Assembly: GCA_005784505.1 (NCBI GenBank)
Contig: VCAZ01000008.1
Span: 3,083,763 to 3,147,762 of the forward strand
DNA: 64,000 bases
Direction: 5' to 3'
DNA from: Bagarius yarrelli
Lineage: Eukaryota; Chordata; Actinopteri; Siluriformes; Sisoridae
Below the pieces are notes generated by a model, which did not search any database, was not told the origin of the DNA, and saw nothing but the letters and a program-made list of their open reading frames with translations. Numbering within the stretch: position 1 is the stretch's first letter; every line of letters begins with the position of its first letter. Positions 1 through 11,585 of this stretch are shown piece by piece. Position numbers and translations under genes: made by a program.

Positions 1-60
1 ACTTTTGAAGTTCCCCCAACACATACTGTATTTTATAAACTGTTTCTGTTCCTTTATCAG

Positions 61-3000
61 TATCATATAGGGAAGCTGTCACTGTCTCAGGATGTAAACT
101 CCACCCAAGCCATGGATGACCTGGATTCTGCTCTGAAATCTCTTGAGGTCAAGATAGTAGGAGAGAACAGCGATACAAACCAGCTGGTAGGCAGCTGATT
201 GAATGTTTATACACTACATATAATGGATTATATTGATACCTATCGGTTTGGTTTAATAGAGACATATATTTGGCCATATAAGTGCATTTTAAGTATTTGT
301 GATGTGTATTTGCGATGCGATGCGATGCATATTACGCAAAATACATAGGTCACGATGCAATATATCCTGATATATTGCAATACCATACATGTTGAAGTAT
401 TTTAAAATTGTTGAACAAATTGCTAAAAACACAACTTGCTGTGTAACACGTAGGGGATTCTAGTTTGTGTATCACATTATATTGATTACTTAGCAGACAA
501 ATAAAATATTTGCAAAGGTATTCGCATTTTAGTTTCACTGAACAATAAACCCAGTGAAATGTATCAAGTGCATATTGTCACTGAACACTTTAATAAAAAT
601 GCAAATGCAACAACAATCATATAAAAATTAAGTGCATTCAGTAAACATTTAACATTTTTAAAGGTCTGCAAATATTCACATTTTGGGTGTCCAATGTATT
701 AACGTAAATCAGTAAACGTTAAAACGTAAAAAATAATTTAATTATGTATAAGTACTAAAGGCTGGAATATCGAAAAATAAATTATTGTGATGTATTTATA
801 CATTTACACAACCCTAATTTTAATAAATGTATTTTTTATATCCTTAATATAATTTAGGATAATATGACCCCACCGGAACTACATGACTACTTGAAAATTT
901 TTAGGTAAGACTAACTGTATGTTTACTGGTAATTTATTTAGAGATTTACGCTGATCATAGTCACTTATGGTAAGTCATTTTAATTGTTTTGATATTTAGG
1001 CCCAGGAGACTAACTCTGAGGGACTACAAACAATACTGGTTTAAGTTTCAGGACACTTCGATCTTCTATTACAAGAGTAAAGAGGAAAGCTATGGAGAGC
1101 CTATTCAGCAAATTAATTTAAAAGGTACACACACAAACACACACACAGTATCCTAGACAGTGTTTGATTAATAAATGTTAATTTGTAAAGGCAAAATTCT
1201 ACATTTTAAAAAAATTCAGTAGGTGCTTTTATTTAATCAAAATCCAGGGATTAGGACATTTCTTAAGATAGATCATTTTTATTTGAATGCTGAGGTTAGC
1301 ATACTCGAGAGCAATATGTGGATTTTGACTTTAAATACTAGCAATGCCACAGACGGCCTTAAGAACCTAGCGCTACCTGCCATATGATCAATAAGTTTAA
1401 TACAATATGTATTGCAAATTAATTACAAAAAAATTACATTCATTCAATTCCACTGTTAGTCATATTGATAAATTGTTTCATGTCTGGTGTCATTTTTTAC
1501 ACTTTTTTCACGTTTTGTTAAATAATCAGCCTAAAAATGTTTCAAAACCATTAACTGATCCCAGATTTTTCACACTTACCTACACCTGTTTAACTGCACA
1601 GTCACATTCAAAACCAGCCAACTGGGCGGGAAACATCCCAATCTGGCAATCCTGGTTAACGCAAATAAATATGTTGACAGGCATGTAGGAAATCCTGTAA
1701 TAATATTCGGAACAAACATTTTAATTGGAAAAAATTATTATATAAATTCATTTAAATAATAATGAAGCTTTCGAGATGTGAAGAGACTTTTAATCAGCAG
1801 AACAAAAACAGTTATTGAACCAAATCACCTACCTTGCCTTTAATTACAGACATTTGTTTTCCCCTTTTTTTGCACCAGACACAACTGCTAGCCAATCATA
1901 GGCATCTGTGATGTTGTGTATGCAAAAGAAAGCTTATGAAGCATATATAAAAAAAATATTAGTTATAAAATATGTAGTTTGTAAACATGCATTTATCTGG
2001 CATCGCATGTCAAAGGAGTCATCTTTTCTCTTTTATGTGACAGTGAATGTGTATTCTTACGCTGTGGTGTTGTGTGTCTCCAGGCTGTGAAGTGGCTCCT
2101 GATGTGAACATAGCAGGACAAAAGTTCTGTATCAAGCTTCTCGTCCCAGTGCCAGAGGGTATGATGGAGGTGTATCTGCGATGTGACAATGTAAGTGATC
2201 ATACTGACAGCAGCGAAATGCTCTGGAAACATCATGCAGGGAAAGATAATAGAGTCAGGTTTTATTTGTTAATTAATTAATTCCTGGTTGCTCTACAGAT
2301 GTACCTGCTCTCTGCCCTTGTTAGGATCCAGCCATGTTAGGATTTCCTGTTTCTTTTACCATGTCCTCTCTCTCTGCAGGAGAAGCAGTACTCTGAGTGG
2401 ATGGCAGCATGTAAGCTGGCATCTAAAGGCCTCACCTTACTAGACAGTTCTTATCAGAGTGAAGTGAATAACATCCAGACCTTTTTGGCCATGCAACACT
2501 CCAGTTCGTCTGCTTTAACTGCACAAACTGATGACAGCATTAACACACAGAGCCTGGTTTCGCCTCGCTACACCAAAAAATATAAAGCCAAACAGGTACA
2601 GTGCAAAATATGTAGCATTTAAAGGATTTATATTTGTATAGAACAGCTTTGTTAATAAGTCTGCATGTAAAACTAGAACGATTAACTACTTTACTAGATT
2701 ATTTGCTTGTCTATTAAACATTTTTTAGTTATAAATACACAATGTTGGCTAGTATTCCTACAATCAAGAATGTAGATGGACTGACTATTTTGAATTGCCC
2801 CAGGTGTGATTTTATATGTGTTTGTGTGTTTTGTGTACTATGGTGTCCTGTTAAATGTGTATCCCAAACGTGAATCAGATCCACAACTTTGACTCTGGGT
2901 TAAAGTGCTTACTAAAGATGAATAAATTATATATTATTAAATGCACAAGAATTTTTAAATGTAAATAATGTGTAAAACGTATTCATATAAAGCAGACTTT

Positions 3001-3210
3001 CAGCTACTAGAACTCAAACGGACAGAGCATTGTACATAAAGGCAATTATTTTATGTTTTAATTAATATTACATTATAAAAATGTACTAAAATAATTTAAC
3101 AATCTATTATGAATATTTTATTTGCATATTTAAATCTTCAAATAAAGATATATATTTGATCAAGGTATTAAAAGTAGCATAAGACATACATTGATAAAAT
3201 AAATTAAAAT

Positions 3211-3266
<56 letters not shown>

Positions 3267-4052
3267 ATTTATTAAGAGTATTATACAATAGCCTTATACT
3301 GAATGTACAAATCTGTTTATTTGCAGTTAACTCCACGGATTTTGGAGGCTTATCAGAATGTGGCTCAGCTCCCCCTGACAGCAGCCATTTCGAAATTCCT
3401 TCAGATCTGGCAGTCCCTGCCTGACTTTGGTATTTCCTACTTTATGATCAGGTAAGAAGACACTCATGATAAGGGCTTTATAGGCTCTATCCCACTAAGA
3501 GTGGCTAAAATTTATAATAGAAACCAAACATTAAAAACCTTGTTTCCTGAATATAAATTCGCACTGTAAGAGCTGCAGAAAATTACAATTAAAATTTTTT
3601 AATTTTTCTAGATTCAAGGGGAGCCGTAAAGACGAGGTCTTGGGTATTGCAAACAATCGTCTGATCCGTGTCGATCTGGGAGTGGGAGATGTAGTGAAGA
3701 CCTGGCGTTACAACAACATGAGGCAGTGGAACGTCAACTGGGACATACGGCAGGTTGGTCCTCAGCAGTGTTTATTAATAACAAGAATTTTCTGTTGTAA
3801 TTTTTTTAATGATATAGTTGAATATGTGTTTGAACTTAAGTATGTTAATGTTTCCAATGTTTCTTTTTAAAGGTGGCCATTGAGTTTGATGGCAATGTTA
3901 ACATTGCCTTCACCTGTGTGAACGCAGACTGCAAGATTGTGCACGAGTACATCGGTGGCTATATCTTTATGACAACCCGTGCAAGAGAGAGTACTGGCAC
4001 ACTGAACGAAGAACTTTTCTACAAACTCACTGGGGGTCATGAAGCTCTTTAA
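61..4052 (+). CDS. fermt3: Kindlin-3 (fermitin family homolog 3), 3' part of gene, 8 exons
   Basis: Kindlins are FERM-domain adaptors that bind integrin beta tails and, with talin, activate integrins at the membrane. Kindlin-3 is the blood-cell form. Coding exons read at 61-186, 858-904, 1000-1124, 2084-2190, 2380-2595, 3327-3451, 3612-3753 and 3873-4052, all GT-AG and in frame, giving 355 C-terminal residues. The first exon is the linker before the PH domain. Exons 2-5 hold the PH domain inserted in FERM F2 (DYKQYWFKF, then KSKEES). The rest is F2 and the F3 (PTB-like) lobe, with the integrin-binding QW pair in RQWNVNW. The end, LTGGHEAL, resembles kindlin-3 rather than kindlin-1 or -2 as I recall them, and the neighbour trpt1 is also next to FERMT3 in human. 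The start of the gene lies left of the window. A teleost duplicate (3a/3b) cannot be assigned. Confidence 0.93.
1527..1670 (-). repeat. Dispersed repeat with CCCAATCTGGCAA end, in fermt3 intron 3
   Basis: Reads GCCAACTGGGCGGG then CATCCCAATCTGGCAATCC. The reverse complement of 40086-40238 has the corresponding CAAATGGGCAGAAAACTG and CCAATCTGGCAACC, preceded in both by a CATCCCA / GATCCCA..ATTTT block. A shared mobile-element end is likely. The 93-codon frame here is therefore not a gene. Confidence 0.5.
3213..3268. repeat. (AT)n microsatellite in fermt3 intron
   Basis: About 25 AT units with one break, in the intron before exon 3327-3451. Confidence 0.95.
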
Positions 4053-4442
4053 TTTATATTTTATCCCAGCAGGATCATACTGTAGATTATGTTATAGTTA
4101 GCAACTTTTAGATTTAGATATTATTGATATTATGCTTATTTGGAAACCCTAAATAGTTACTGTAGCATGATGACGGTGTGAAAACCATTCCTGAAGAGCT
4201 GTAGTGCATGGTATTCTGTAGGTGTGTGTGGGGAAAAAATGTATCGGACGAATTATTACCCATTTCAACATCTGATTTATAACCAAATAGCATTCTTTTT
4301 AAGTAGATTTACAGAAATGTTTACTCGTTCACTGCCTGAAAGGTGTGTGACGTGTAAAGATATTTTTCTATTCTACTGATCAATTTTTCACTGTGTCTGA
4401 AAAAAAGTGTACAACTGTAGCACATGACTTTTATCGTATACA

Positions 4443-4448
4443 AATAAA
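4443..4448 (+). other. Candidate polyadenylation signal of fermt3
   Basis: AATAAA lies about 390 bases after the fermt3 stop codon. It is the first canonical hexamer seen in the 3' flank and fits a short 3' UTR that ends before the convergent trpt1 gene. Confidence 0.5.
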
Positions 4449-4996
4449 TTAAAAAACTCCAAATTGTTTTTCCCTACTGAAACATTATTAAATATAATAA
4501 AATAATCTAATAGAACGTTTAAACAATATTATCAATAGTTTTACAAATCTGCACAAAACATTCCCACTCCTCTACTATGTCCTCTGAATGTCATTTAAAC
4601 CTATCAAAGTGACAGTCAAGGAAACCGCAGTCTGTCATAGCTAGCACAAGAAACGCCACACAGGCCAGCAGTTTTTCACACTATCACACAAGAACTTCCT
4701 TATGTTTTTCCAACATCATGCAGGCTTTAGTTTCTCCGACCACAACCAGTGCCTGTCTTTTTTTAGATAGTCCCTGTGACATGCAGCTCAGTTGAACCGA
4801 GCTTCCGTCATGGTAGATTCATACAGGATGTCCTAATAATAAAGTACAGTATCTGTATAAAAAACTTTAATTTAATATGGTTTCACAGTCATTTAGGTTT
4901 TAAAGTTTCTTGTTTTTGGTTACAAGCATTTGTGGTTTTGGTGATGACCAGTGTGGTTTTTTGCTTATGATGAAAAATCCATCAAGACAGATTTCT

Positions 4997-7770
4997 TCAT
5001 CTTCCATATTCCAGTTCAAGTTCGCATGCTGGAATTAAAAGACATAAATTTGATTACTTTGTCTAGAGAAAAATTAAAAGCAATCGGTTAATAAACATGC
5101 ACAAAACATGACCATCACATTCATATTGGGTTTTTTTTAAACCTCTAATTTTAGATTTAGTCTCATCCTTACTCCTATAATAACCTCCACACGTCTGAAA
5201 ATGATTAACACCAAATGTTGGAACATAGCTGTGAAAATTTCCATAATTCAGCCACAAGGACTACCAGGCTACCAAAATAGGAAAACATGGGCATTTAGCT
5301 AAGGTGGCTTATAAACTCACAAAACCCAGCTAACAGCAAATGTAGGGTTGTTAAAAAAACTCACATGAAGGCTTTAGTCTTTGTGCACGCAAGAAATATT
5401 GAGGGGGCAACAGTCCGTTAGCATCACCTGCTGTTAAGAGCACTTTATTTTCTGACCAGTAGAATTCAATTCCATCTTAAAAGGAAAAAAGAAATAAGTT
5501 ACTCGCAAACTATAAGGAGGCAAATGCTTCTGCTTTTCTGCTTACCTGCTAAAGCTTTGGGGACATTGATGTACACAGCAAGATCACAATTAGGTCTCAT
5601 CCCTGACAAAAAAAAAATTTATTTATATATAAGGGTCAGTTTAGAACCATGATCAATTTACATTGGACATCAGTAAAAAAAAATTAAATCTGAGGCAAAT
5701 ATTAATCATCCAAAATTAACTGGGTGAGGCAGACATAACGCCAATGCCAATCTACATAAAATATTGGACATCAAACAAATGTTTGCAGATTTACTGCGTT
5801 TAGGGTAACTCCAAAAACTCCAACACTTAATTCTCTCTATGACTCGCACCACTGATAACTTGGCCATCTCCGGGTAGCCCAGGCGCCAGGTGGATATGTG
5901 TTCTGTGCATCCTGGACAGGCCCTGGCTACAGATTGATGGCCAGTGCTTCATGTAAGACCCATGAACTGCCTCCTGTGGACAACCTGGAGCATCCAGACG
6001 CACTGCAGTCAATTGTAGATCTTCAACCTGAACACACACAAAAATAGCATTAAACAGGTGCCAAGACACTGATGAACTTTATTGTCTCTTTCTTATAATG
6101 CCTCATTTAAAATTTGATGTCTGCAATCTGGATGGTCCATTTTTCTTATTAGCCCTGAGGACCCGACGTCCATGATTTCCAAAACAATTTGAAATGTGGA
6201 CTCAACAGAACACAGCACACTTTTCCACTTTATATCAGTCCATCTCAGATGAGCTCAGGCCCAGGGAAGCTGGCTGCGCGAGTGTTGATGTATAGTTTAA
6301 GCTTTGAATAGTACAGTTTTAACTTTTTTTTAACAAGTAGTTGAATTGGACGTCCATTTCGTGTTGGTGGGCATTTCTTTGAATCTTTTAATGATATTAT
6401 GGACTGTAGATGAGGAAATGACTTAATAACTTGCAACTATATGTTAAAGAACATTGTTACTAAAGTGTTAGAACATTTGCTCACGCAGCTGTTTTTGGAG
6501 GGTTTTGTTGTCTTTGTTCCAGCTGTTTTGGGAGGAATTGCAGGCATTAAATTTATTAAATTCAGTTTGAACATTGCATATCTTGTTTTTGTGGTGTTTT
6601 CCATTGATTATGGGTCAATGGGGATTTGCAGGTCATTGGATTCTGCTTGTATTCATATTCTCCAGTTTAGGAAGTTAGGGTTCAATCACCAGCACCACCA
6701 AGATTCCACTGTTGGGCCCTTGTGCAAGGCAGACCCTTATATTATTAACATCACAATAAGCACATATAATATAATAATGCAGCACTTATGAAGCACTAAA
6801 AGGATTAAGGCTCTTGCTCTGTGGCAGCTTGGCAGTCGATCCTTGACCTTCTAATCAACGGCTGATCCCCAACCAATGAAACTTAAACTCTAACATATAT
6901 CTCAGCTCATGTCTATTTAAAAAAGAGCTGTTGACCCCACTGACCTGTACAGTATGTCCTTGATTAGCACGGATCTGTAAGCGGCCATTATCAGGATGAT
7001 TTTGCAGTTTGAAGCGCTGCTTGTCATTAGTAGCCACCACTCTTTCTACATCCTTCAATGAAAAAGAGCTGAACTGTTTATGAGCAAGAAGTTGATCCAT
7101 GAATACAAAGCCGTCTAGATTCAAAAGCAAGAAAAAGAAAACAATACATCCGTTCAGGGAGTCTTAGACTTTCTACTGTAAGGGACTCGGGATAACTATA
7201 ATTATATACATTCTACAGACTCTTTTTATGTAACGATATTTTTTAAGTAAGTTATATACTATGTTATTATATACTGTGGTTAAGGTGTTGGACTGCTTAA
7301 CAGGAGATTGTAGGTTTAATTACCAGCACTAACAAATTGCTTTTTATAAGGGTGTCATAAATAAAAAAAAAAAGTAGATGTAGTCGCTACTGATTATTCA
7401 TACAGTTTTTTTTAGACATTAAGATTATATATTTGTTCAGATTATTCTCTCTTTAACTCATACACACACACACACACACACCTGAGCCCATGTTAAGCCC
7501 CATTTTAGCAGCACCATGTCTCAGCGCATAGGACAGGGATTTAGACAACCTTACATCTCTGTTCTGTAAAAGAAACATTAAGAAAACGAAATATAGCAAA
7601 TACATATTTCAAAAAGGGAAGTAAATGATTCATGTACACAAAGTAAACATTATTAGTCCACGCTGAGTGTTAGTTATTTATAGCTATGGGCTTTAACCCA
7701 CTTCTTCCTGGTTTCCTCGCCCCTCTCTTCCTCTTCCTCTTTTTCCTTTAGTGCGATGCTGTCCGTCCAT
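4997..7770 (-). CDS. trpt1: tRNA 2'-phosphotransferase 1 (KptA/Tpt1 family), complete, 7 coding exons
   Basis: TRPT1 removes the 2'-phosphate left at a tRNA splice junction by transferring it to NAD+. Coding exons in transcript order: 7702-7770 (ATG at 7768-7770), 7482-7563, 6945-7114, 5850-6027, 5546-5602, 5365-5475 and 4997-5028. Phases join cleanly to 232 residues, near the usual vertebrate length. A short basic Arg/Gly-rich N-terminus leads into RDVRLSKSLSYALRHG; the R-H pair (about residues 38-39) is the start of the family's Arg-His-Arg-Arg active site. RANQGHT and the later THIHLAPGLPGDG and SGMRPNCDLAVYI blocks follow. The smallest exon gives the tail SCELELEYGR. If its intron were retained, the protein would stop four codons on. 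The gene converges with fermt3, an adjacency shared with human. A CTCF-like site lies about 150 bases upstream of the ATG. Confidence 0.95.
6668..6750 (+). mobile_element. Fragment of the common SINE (B box and core) in trpt1 intron
   Basis: GGGTTCAATCACCAGCACCA then ACTGTTGGGCCCTTGTGCAA matches the B-box and core section of the family. Flanking sequence near 6805-6860 may be a second inverted fragment. The 116-codon frame at 6441 overlaps it. Confidence 0.5.
7276..7360 (+). mobile_element. Partial copy of the common SINE (head) in trpt1 intron
   Basis: GTGGTTAAGGTGTTGGACTGC followed by AGGTTTAATTACCAGCAC corresponds to the A/B-box head; the core and tail are missing or unrecognisable. Confidence 0.5.
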
Positions 7771-9672
7771 CTAAACGTTATTTATTACGAGATCGCACAA
7801 AACTTTCATATGATTAAAACTACGTGTCTTAAAAATTTACAGAAATGAACACCAAATACATTAGACACAAACGTGCGTCCACACGGAAGCTAAACAGCGA
7901 TGTACGTCGCTCTCCTGTCCACTAGATGGCAGGAGTGAGCTCATGAATAGTCATAGCACTCCTTTTAATTCATAAGAGTAGAATTAGAAGCCGCTCGTTT
8001 TTCTCTTTGATAAACCAGTCGGTTTTCCCCCCGTTTTTTAAAACTGATCAGTGTTCAACGATATTTTTTGCTTATCAAAACAATTTATTAAATTATTAAA
8101 AATGGAATGTAATGTATTTTAACATATGCCAATTTTGGTAATAGACTTTTAGTATGTTGACGCCATCTAGCGTGTGAAAATGGAAACACATTGCAAGTTC
8201 TGTAACGTAAAACAAACGGTGAAAAAGATTCCCTGTTTTGCGTAAAATATTGCGTTCAGTTATCACTTTAAAGTAAGACGTTGTGTAGTAAAATTAAGGC
8301 CTTTGTTTACAAATATTTTATCTTAGCACTAAGTGTTCCAAAAAGCAGTAAAAATTTTAGCTCAGTGTTTTCTATTGAAAGCTTTTCACAAAGCTCCTGA
8401 GACAAACTAAGAAATAGAGACACCTTTTAAGATGAGAGTAAGGCCGGGGCGGGGGGGGGGGGGGCCTAATTGCTATGGATGATGTTGGATGATGATGCAT
8501 GTTTGTTAACTAAGCACTAAACAGTAATTGGTTATAGCAAAAATAGTCTCTGTTAGAGATTCCTGCATAGATGTACTGTTGTTATGTTATTTTATTTTTA
8601 AATAAAGGTTTAAATATAAAAATGTCAATTGCCACATTTAGACTAAGTGTCTTTAAAACAAAGAGATGCTGGTAGGAGGGGGAGAGGGGTGTTAGGTCCC
8701 TTGCACTTTGTTTTATTAATAGTAACAGTGCGGAATGGTTGTGGTAAGAGAACCCAACCTCACATTCCTTCATAGGGACTAAATTGCCTTATAAAAGAAC
8801 ATAAATTGTGACTAGACTTGTGACTTCTCCACTTTTAATGTTTTAGTAATAAAACACTTTGAAAAATAGCCTTAGAACTCTTTAGAAGTCTTAAATTTAG
8901 GACTGACACAATCATTTTTAGGACTGACAGGGACAAGATTTTTTCCTAAATTTTAAGAACTACTTTTAGCCTTAAGATGTTTTGTGAATACGGGCTCTGG
9001 TGTATTAATGAGCTATTATCACTGTCATTATGTATCTGCAACCATTAATCACCGAAAAGCCTCCAGTTGAACCTAAATAAAATTAATTTTATTTATTAGT
9101 GGATGTATATTAGGAAAAAACTTGAAAACACAATAAAATATTAACTAAATACTGTTACAGTTACCTCAAAAAATGTAACTGATTTTTACAATTAGCCTGA
9201 TAGAATAACCCTAAAGTAATATACGTAATAAAAAGTTTCATGAAATATCATGCACAAATGTCAGTTTGGTTGTTTTATTTTTTGAACTGGTTGGACAGGA
9301 ACCCTATATAGATACGATTGTAGTGTCCACAAACCTTTGGCTATATAGTGCACATACAGCTACATGTTATTCTCTGTTTGTCACCTGAGAAACATGACTA
9401 GTATTTATTAAATCTATTTTTTCTTTTCATTTTCCGTGTGATAATGTTTTTGTATAATAAATAAAGCGTTGCCTGTAACTGCCACTAGGCGCTTAAGTAT
9501 TAAACGTCACAGAGGCTTAAGTCGCCATGTTTATTTGGGGCAGTTTAGTGCGATCAGTTGGAGCGGCCGCAGCTGATTGATCTTAAACTGCACCAACACC
9601 CGCCGACTGCGGACGTAAGTCTAAAACCCTGGTCAAACCTCAGTCCCTTTCTGCACTTTAAGGCTCGACATT
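7771..9672. other. Divergent intergenic region between trpt1 and ctsf
   Basis: These 1.9 kb separate two divergently transcribed genes and should hold both promoters. The trpt1 side (7780-7930) has several CpGs and a consensus CTCF motif. A G run sits at about 8450-8464. The rest is AT-rich with no convincing coding ORF; the 63-codon frames at 8582 and 9558 show no family resemblance. No TATA box could be assigned with confidence. Confidence 0.6.
7919..7932 (+). promoter_or_regulatory. Consensus CTCF-binding motif upstream of trpt1
   Basis: CCACTAGATGGCAG matches the vertebrate CTCF core CCASYAGRKGGCRS at every position. It lies in the 5' flank of trpt1, read on the + strand. Occupancy is inference. 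Confidence 0.6.
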
Positions 9673-10010
9673 ATGGACCTGATCTACTGTCGTGTCCTGG
9701 CTGTGTGTGTGTTTGCGCTTCTCTGCTCGTGTGTTGCGAGTGGAGGTGATGGTGGACACATTGCAGGGGCTCCTGGAGCTCCTGTGCGTCTGTCCGATTC
9801 GGACCCGGGACTTCTGAAAGCAGTAAAATTCGCCGAAGAACGCTACAACAAGCTGTCCAATGGAATGCACATCCGCAGAGTCCGCAAGATAATATCTGCC
9901 ACCAGACAGGTGAGACAGTACACCTTTTCCATATTTTATTTTTTTTAAATAATATAAATGGTTTTTAAGTCTATTAAAGGCTAATAAGTCATACGGTTGG
10001 CATTACAAAG

Positions 10011-10050
<40 letters not shown>

Positions 10051-10378
10051 CAAAGCAATCACAAGATCTACTGTGGCTTTTTCTTGTAAACAATTATTTT
10101 GTGTGTCAAGCCCAAATACACTGTCACGGGTTCAGCCGGGAAATGTTCATGTGCCTCCACTGTGCGCTCATTTTGCGCAATCACCGTGTTGTAAGATGCT
10201 TCAGGCAATGCTTTCGTAAGCTGGTTGTGTAAGCTATAGCGCATATATTCCTTTTTCTGCTATTGCACACTACTGGTAAAATATAACGTCATTACACAGT
10301 TATAAGCACAGCCTTGGTGTCTATAAGCTTATGTTTAACATATATAACAGGTCTGTGCATAATTATTTCTCGCTCTTT

Positions 10379-10422
<44 letters not shown>

Positions 10423-10460
10423 CCCCCCCTCTCATCTCTCTCTCTGTCCTCTCCCCTCTT

Positions 10461-10502
<42 letters not shown>

Positions 10503-10503
10503 C

Positions 10504-10545
<42 letters not shown>

Positions 10546-10642
10546 CCTCTCTTCTTTCTCTCCCCTCCTCCCCTCTTTTCTCTTTGTCTCGTCTCTCTTC
10601 TCTTCCTCTCTCCTTCTCTCTTCTCGCGTCTCCCTCTCCCTC

Positions 10643-10695
<53 letters not shown>

Positions 10696-11523
10696 TGAAC
10701 AGCTTGTTAAAGGAGAGAGATACAGCATTACTGTAGAAATCGGACAAACTCAGTGTAAGAAGTCTGCGGAGCTGCATGATACTGAGGATTGTAAATTTTT
10801 CCAAGAATCACACAAACAGAAGGTGAGCAAACAGGCATGTCTGTAGGATGAAAGGTGATACTACGACTACCACATCTACATTTACAGCATTTAGCCGACG
10901 CTCTGGTCCAGAGCGATGTACAAAAAAGCTTTGAGTCACATCACTGAACAGCACCAAAAGCGCATAGATTTTTTTTCACTACCACTACTCCTACTGCTAC
11001 TACTGCTACTAACAATAATAGTAATAATATACTTGTAAATGACGGACATCTGGTTCATGGTGAATTACAACGTCATACTAATGGTTTCTGGTTGCACTCA
11101 TCACAATAATAAAGGGGTTAATTTTGCAGCACATTGTTGCATAGAATAAATTTTACTAATATGTTTAACACAAAACAGATAAATATAGCAAATGATTCAC
11201 ACATTTGTTAAGCAGGTTGTCATACATGTAACCATTTACATGCTTACACAGTAATAACCAGACATCAGATTTTTGTGTTTGCATGTTTACTGTTCAGGTT
11301 ATAAAAATTACAAACCCAGCAAATGTTCTTTTTTTATTTTGGTTATAAATAATCATAATAATTAAAAGTAAATTTCTCTTTGTTTTATGTTTTTCTGTCT
11401 CTCTCTCTCTTTGTCTCTCAGACGGAGTTGTGTTTGTTTGAAGTGTGGAACATTCCGTGGGAAAGCAAGTCTACTTTGCTTAAACAGAAATGCCAGGCTG
11501 CAGGTCAGAGCTTTCTTAACCCA

Positions 11524-11585
<62 letters not shown>

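Noticed and set aside
230..815. GCGATGCGATGCGATGC and TATATTGCAATAC words suggesting a diverged repeat in fermt3 intron
   Set aside because: Looks repetitive, but no family, ends or second copy could be shown.
8161..8175. Second CTCF-like word near the trpt1 promoter (GCCATCTAGCG)
   Set aside because: At least two core mismatches against the consensus; too weak to claim.
10314..10846. Overlapping 79- to 171-codon frames of Ser/Leu or Arg/Glu repeats on both strands
   Set aside because: They are translations of the CT microsatellite; only 10703-10822 at the right end is real (ctsf exon 2).
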